Positions 61,350 to 64,000 of a DNA stretch of 64,000 bases are shown here, one piece after another. The translations under genes and the position numbers were made by a program. Within the stretch, counting starts at the first letter, position 1. Each line of letters starts with the position of its first letter. Location of the stretch: positions 60,716 to 124,715 of IMG/VR virus record IMGVR_UViG_3300020450_000010, one strand, 5' to 3'. The notes beneath the pieces were generated by a model, which did no database searches, was not told the DNA's origin, and saw only the letters and a list, made by a program, of their open reading frames with translations. This DNA comes from a virus.

Positions 61350-63329
61350 ATGAGCAAAGTAAGAATATACGGTGACACTAGTGGATATGTAGACATAGCT
61401 GTACCAGCAGTGGCAGGTACAACTACACTTAACTTGGATAAAATACCACAAGCAGATATTAGTGGCAATATTGCAATGGATACTGATACACTATATATAG
61501 ATGCGGCGAACAATCGTGTTGGTATTGGTACATCAAGTCCTGGTTTTCCTCTGAGTGTGGAAAAAGATAATAGCACTTGGGTGTCTCGCATCTACAATAC
61601 AGGCTCTGATGCTGATGCTTCAGGGTTGCTTGTGCGTACAGATGCTACCTCATCACATGATGCCCTTGCTCTTGGCGTATATGCTGACAGCGGTTACAAA
61701 ATGGTCGTAAGATCAACTGGTAATGTTGGTATTGGTACAAATGCTCCTGCTACAAGTTATGGTAAAGTTTTACAAATTCACGACACTGGAACTGGTGGTG
61801 CAAATTTACGATTGACTGATGCAACCAGTGGTGCAGGAACCGGACAGGGCATGGATATAATCCAGCTTGGCGTAGATAGTTATTTTATTAACCGCGAAGC
61901 AGGAGATGTAAATTTTTATACAAATGGTCAAGAAAGAATTACAATACACGCTGATGGACATCTAGGTTTTGGTGACGGTATATTAAACGACAGTCCTTGG
62001 TCTAATGTGTTTGGTGCAAGAAGTCAATGGGATACTATGGGTACTATTGCGGCTACTAATGGTAGTATGCAAATAGGACACAATTGGTATTATGATGCAG
62101 GTGGATCAACAGGATACAAATATATAGCTGGTGGTAAAGCCAACCGAACGGTTCATGTGAATGATTACATCAGTTGGGAAATGACCAATAGCACAGGCAG
62201 TGCTGGCGGTGAGATTACATTTGTGGAAGTAATGAAACTGACAGCAGATGGTAAACTTGGTATTGGAGTTTCTAATCCTTTTGCTGATTTAACTGTTGGA
62301 ACAAGCACAGCATTTACTAATGGTGACAACTATGTTGCGGCTGTTTTCCAACCAGCTATAAGTGGTGGTGAATCAGCGGGTATGTTATTCGGACATTATC
62401 CTGCAAGTGGATATGCTAAACAAGGAATATTCTGGGAAAGATATGTGGGTGCAACTGGATCCGGCGGTCAAGGCAAACTACACTTTGTAAACAGAGCGGC
62501 AACCGATACCAGTGTTCCAACAATTGCTGATACTAGAATGACAATAGATCATCTCGGCAACGTTGGTATTGGTACGACTAGTCCTGGAGCAAAACTAACC
62601 ATCACTGATGAAAATGCTGGACAGGCTAGTATGCAAGTACGTAACTTTAACACTAGTGCAACAGGATCATTTACAAACAACTACAATGTAGAAATAAGAT
62701 CAGCTACATCTACTACCACACATGGAATGTTAATTCATTTAAATGAAAATAATATAGGCAGAAGAACTTTAGATATAGCTGACAGTGTTGGCGCTCAAGG
62801 TGACACAATTTTTGCAAGTTTTGTTCAAGGCAAAGTAGGTATTAACAATACATCACCACTAGGTCAATTGGACATTGTAGTTCCACAAGACAAAGTGCCT
62901 CTTGTGATACGATCAGGTGGTAAATCCAATATAGGTTACAATGCTGGTCATGTCATGCACTGTCATAACAGTGTTAGTTCGTCTGGTACTTGGTATGATG
63001 TGTGTTATGTAAGTCACTCTCCTAATATTTTTATTCTTGGGTCTACTGTACAAAATGGCAGTGCTCATTTGGGTGGTTCAAGATGGTGCAGTAGAATGTA
63101 CGGAACCTATGGCAGTGTAGCACACACAACTTTTGGTGGTGGAACAAGAACTGTTGCAATGAATGGCGGTGCGATTACAGGAATGGATTATAGATACTTA
63201 AACGGTGGCGCATCATCTGGTTCTTATAGACTACAGGTTTATGTAACTTGGAGTGGATCGGTAAGTAGCATGGAAGTTTATACCACAGTGATTGGAAATG
63301 GTAGTGATACGCTACAGGAGGACAACTAA
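61350..63329 (+). CDS. Tail fibre protein with tip, cassette 7 second gene
   Basis: 659 residues. Begins MSKVRIYGDTSGYVDIAVPA. The shaft has VGIGTSSPGFPLSV, VGIGTNAPATSYGK, LGIGVSNPFADLTV, VGIGTTSPGAKLTI and VGINNTSPLGQLDI repeats. The last 150 residues (NIGYNAGHVMHCHNSVSSSG; SRWCSRMYGTYGSVAHTTFG) form a unique tip with several Cys and His. It has no promoter of its own and depends on the one at 58762. The stop overlaps the next start as TAATG, after a strong GGAGG ribosome-binding site. Confidence 0.8.
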   Translation: MSKVRIYGDTSGYVDIAVPAVAGTTTLNLDKIPQADISGNIAMDTDTLYIDAANNRVGIGTSSPGFPLSVEKDNSTWVSRIYNTGSDADASGLLVRTDATSSHDALALGVYADSGYKMVVRSTGNVGIGTNAPATSYGKVLQIHDTGTGGANLRLTDATSGAGTGQGMDIIQLGVDSYFINREAGDVNFYTNGQERITIHADGHLGFGDGILNDSPWSNVFGARSQWDTMGTIAATNGSMQIGHNWYYDAGGSTGYKYIAGGKANRTVHVNDYISWEMTNSTGSAGGEITFVEVMKLTADGKLGIGVSNPFADLTVGTSTAFTNGDNYVAAVFQPAISGGESAGMLFGHYPASGYAKQGIFWERYVGATGSGGQGKLHFVNRAATDTSVPTIADTRMTIDHLGNVGIGTTSPGAKLTITDENAGQASMQVRNFNTSATGSFTNNYNVEIRSATSTTTHGMLIHLNENNIGRRTLDIADSVGAQGDTIFASFVQGKVGINNTSPLGQLDIVVPQDKVPLVIRSGGKSNIGYNAGHVMHCHNSVSSSGTWYDVCYVSHSPNIFILGSTVQNGSAHLGGSRWCSRMYGTYGSVAHTTFGGGTRTVAMNGGAITGMDYRYLNGGASSGSYRLQVYVTWSGSVSSMEVYTTVIGNGSDTLQEDN

Positions 63330-63583
63330 TGGCTGAAACAACAACTATAGACACACATACACTAGAACTTATACCAGAAGAACACAGAGCAAATGCTACT
63401 TCATATGAAGTACCAGATGCATTATGGACACAAAAGGATGTAGATTGGGGAAAAATAAAAGAAGGTAAAAAAGTTGGAGACGTAAGAGAACCAGCACATA
63501 CTAGATATACTGTAACATACACAGAAAAAGACCCTGAACTAGTAGCTTTAGAAAAAAGAATTGCAGACCTCGAAGCCAAGTAA
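63329..63583 (+). CDS. Small protein ending cassette 7
   Basis: 84 residues: a beta N-terminal half (TTIDTHTLELIPEEHRANAT), a basic middle (WGKIKEGKKVGDVREPAHTR) and a C-terminal helix (DPELVALEKRIADLEAK). It lacks the YRQALRD pattern of the chaperones but occupies the same place after a fibre. It has a strong ribosome-binding site. It may be an assembly factor or tail tip accessory; I do not recognise the family. Confidence 0.62.
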   Translation: MAETTTIDTHTLELIPEEHRANATSYEVPDALWTQKDVDWGKIKEGKKVGDVREPAHTRYTVTYTEKDPELVALEKRIADLEAK

Positions 63584-63588
63584 TCTTA

Positions 63589-63596
63589 TATAAATA
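63589..63596 (+). promoter_or_regulatory. Late promoter of cassette 8
   Basis: TATAAATA followed by TGTGTAAC, 21 bases before the ATG at 63618; AAAGGAA is the ribosome-binding site. It has the exact T4 late consensus, but not the longer conserved block. Confidence 0.85.
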
Positions 63597-63617
63597 TGTG
63601 TAACAAAGGAATATTCT

Positions 63618-64000
63618 ATGCCATATTTAGGTAATCGTCCAGACAACATTGTTATACGAAACGCACAACAAGAATTCAATTACACTGCTACCAGCAGTCA
63701 AACAACGTTCACTGGTTTAGATACTAACAACAATACACTAGCATATAATCCTGGAAATGTCGAGGTATTTTTTAATGGTGCCAGACTTGAAGAAGCAGAT
63801 TTTACAGCGACAAACGGTACTAGCATTGTGCTTGCTTCAGCCGCCGCTACAAATGATTTAGTAAGTATTGTATCAACTGATGTTTTTGAAGTTACTGATA
63901 CAGTAAGTAGACAAAATGGTGGTACATTTATTGGTGATGTAACCATGTCTGGGAACTTGACTGTAAATGGCACAACCACTTCTGTCAATTCCAATGAAGT
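63618..64000 (+). CDS. Tail fibre-like protein, 5' part only, cassette 8
   Basis: The frame opens at the ATG at 63618 and runs past the window end (127 codons seen). Its N-terminus MPYLGNRPDNIVIRNAQQEF is followed by TATSSQTTFTGLDTNNN and FFNGARLEEADFTATNGTSI, the same opening beta domain as in the S74 fibre at 49051, and then by GNLTVNGTTTSVNSN, a module shared with the fibre at 58799. The fibre array thus continues to the right of the window. Confidence 0.8.
   Translation, partial: MPYLGNRPDNIVIRNAQQEFNYTATSSQTTFTGLDTNNNTLAYNPGNVEVFFNGARLEEADFTATNGTSIVLASAAATNDLVSIVSTDVFEVTDTVSRQNGGTFIGDVTMSGNLTVNGTTTSVNSNE

Noticed and set aside
31289-64000. Diversity-generating retroelement acting on fibre tips
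   Set aside because: No reverse transcriptase gene and no template repeat with adenine-specific changes is visible in this window.
1-64000. CRISPR array, insertion sequence or integrase attachment site
   Set aside because: No regularly spaced direct repeats of that kind, no transposase or integrase frame, and no inverted terminal repeats were seen; the fibre repeats are coding modules.

Overview
This window is a 64 kb piece of a T4-like (contractile-tailed) bacteriophage genome. It is AT-rich and almost fully coding, with genes packed by TAATG and ATGA stop/start overlaps. Recognisable T4-type proteins include baseplate gp6, gp25, gp5, gp53 and gp26, late sigma factor gp55, recombination nuclease gp46/gp47, portal gp20, prohead protease gp21, scaffold gp22 and major capsid gp23. 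The gp6, gp53 and gp23 sequences and the very large, repetitive tail-fibre region resemble marine T4-like phages of cyanobacteria or SAR11-type bacteria. The host is an inference: no photosynthesis gene, tRNA or other host marker is visible here.

Layout. (1) 1-15712, minus strand: a tail baseplate operon, read from 15712 leftward: nucleotidyltransferase, gp48/54-like protein, gp53, a hub protein with a C-terminal M15-type peptidase domain, gp5 without lysozyme, a degenerate lysozyme-like protein, gp25, a long gp6, and a giant gp7-position protein cut by the window edge. A TATAAATA late promoter precedes it. (2) 15760-21920, plus strand: an early/middle block with three good sigma70 promoters: gp55, a 2OG-Fe(II) oxygenase, gp47, gp46, two small unknown proteins, a eukaryotic-type phosphomannomutase-like HAD protein and a GIY-YIG nuclease. 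(3) 21921-22297: a hairpin-rich noncoding stretch between convergent genes. (4) 22298-23382, minus: gp26 and a small partner. (5) 23439-31248, plus: probable tape measure protein, portal, prohead core proteins, protease, scaffold and capsid, ended by a strong intrinsic terminator. (6) 31261-64000, plus: 33 kb of tail-fibre and adhesin genes, continuing past the window.

Regulation as read from sequence: host-type promoters drive gp55 and the recombination genes. gp55 would then direct transcription from NATAAATA late promoters, found before the baseplate operon, gp26, the tape measure candidate, portal, the first fibre and seven of the later fibre genes.

The most striking region is 44-64 kb. 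There a cassette repeats: late promoter, a long modular fibre gene with a unique C-terminal tip, then a small protein, often of the tail-fibre assembly chaperone type. Several cassettes are bounded by a nearly identical repeat of about 38 nt that carries the promoter and ribosome-binding region and joins a conserved chaperone C-terminus. This looks like a modular adhesin array built for exchange of host-recognition genes. Other unusual items are a fibre ending in an apparent type-1 copper (cupredoxin) site, a subtilisin-family protease inside the fibre operon, an S74 self-cleaving fibre overlapping a free-standing tip-like protein, and a C1q-like fibre tip.
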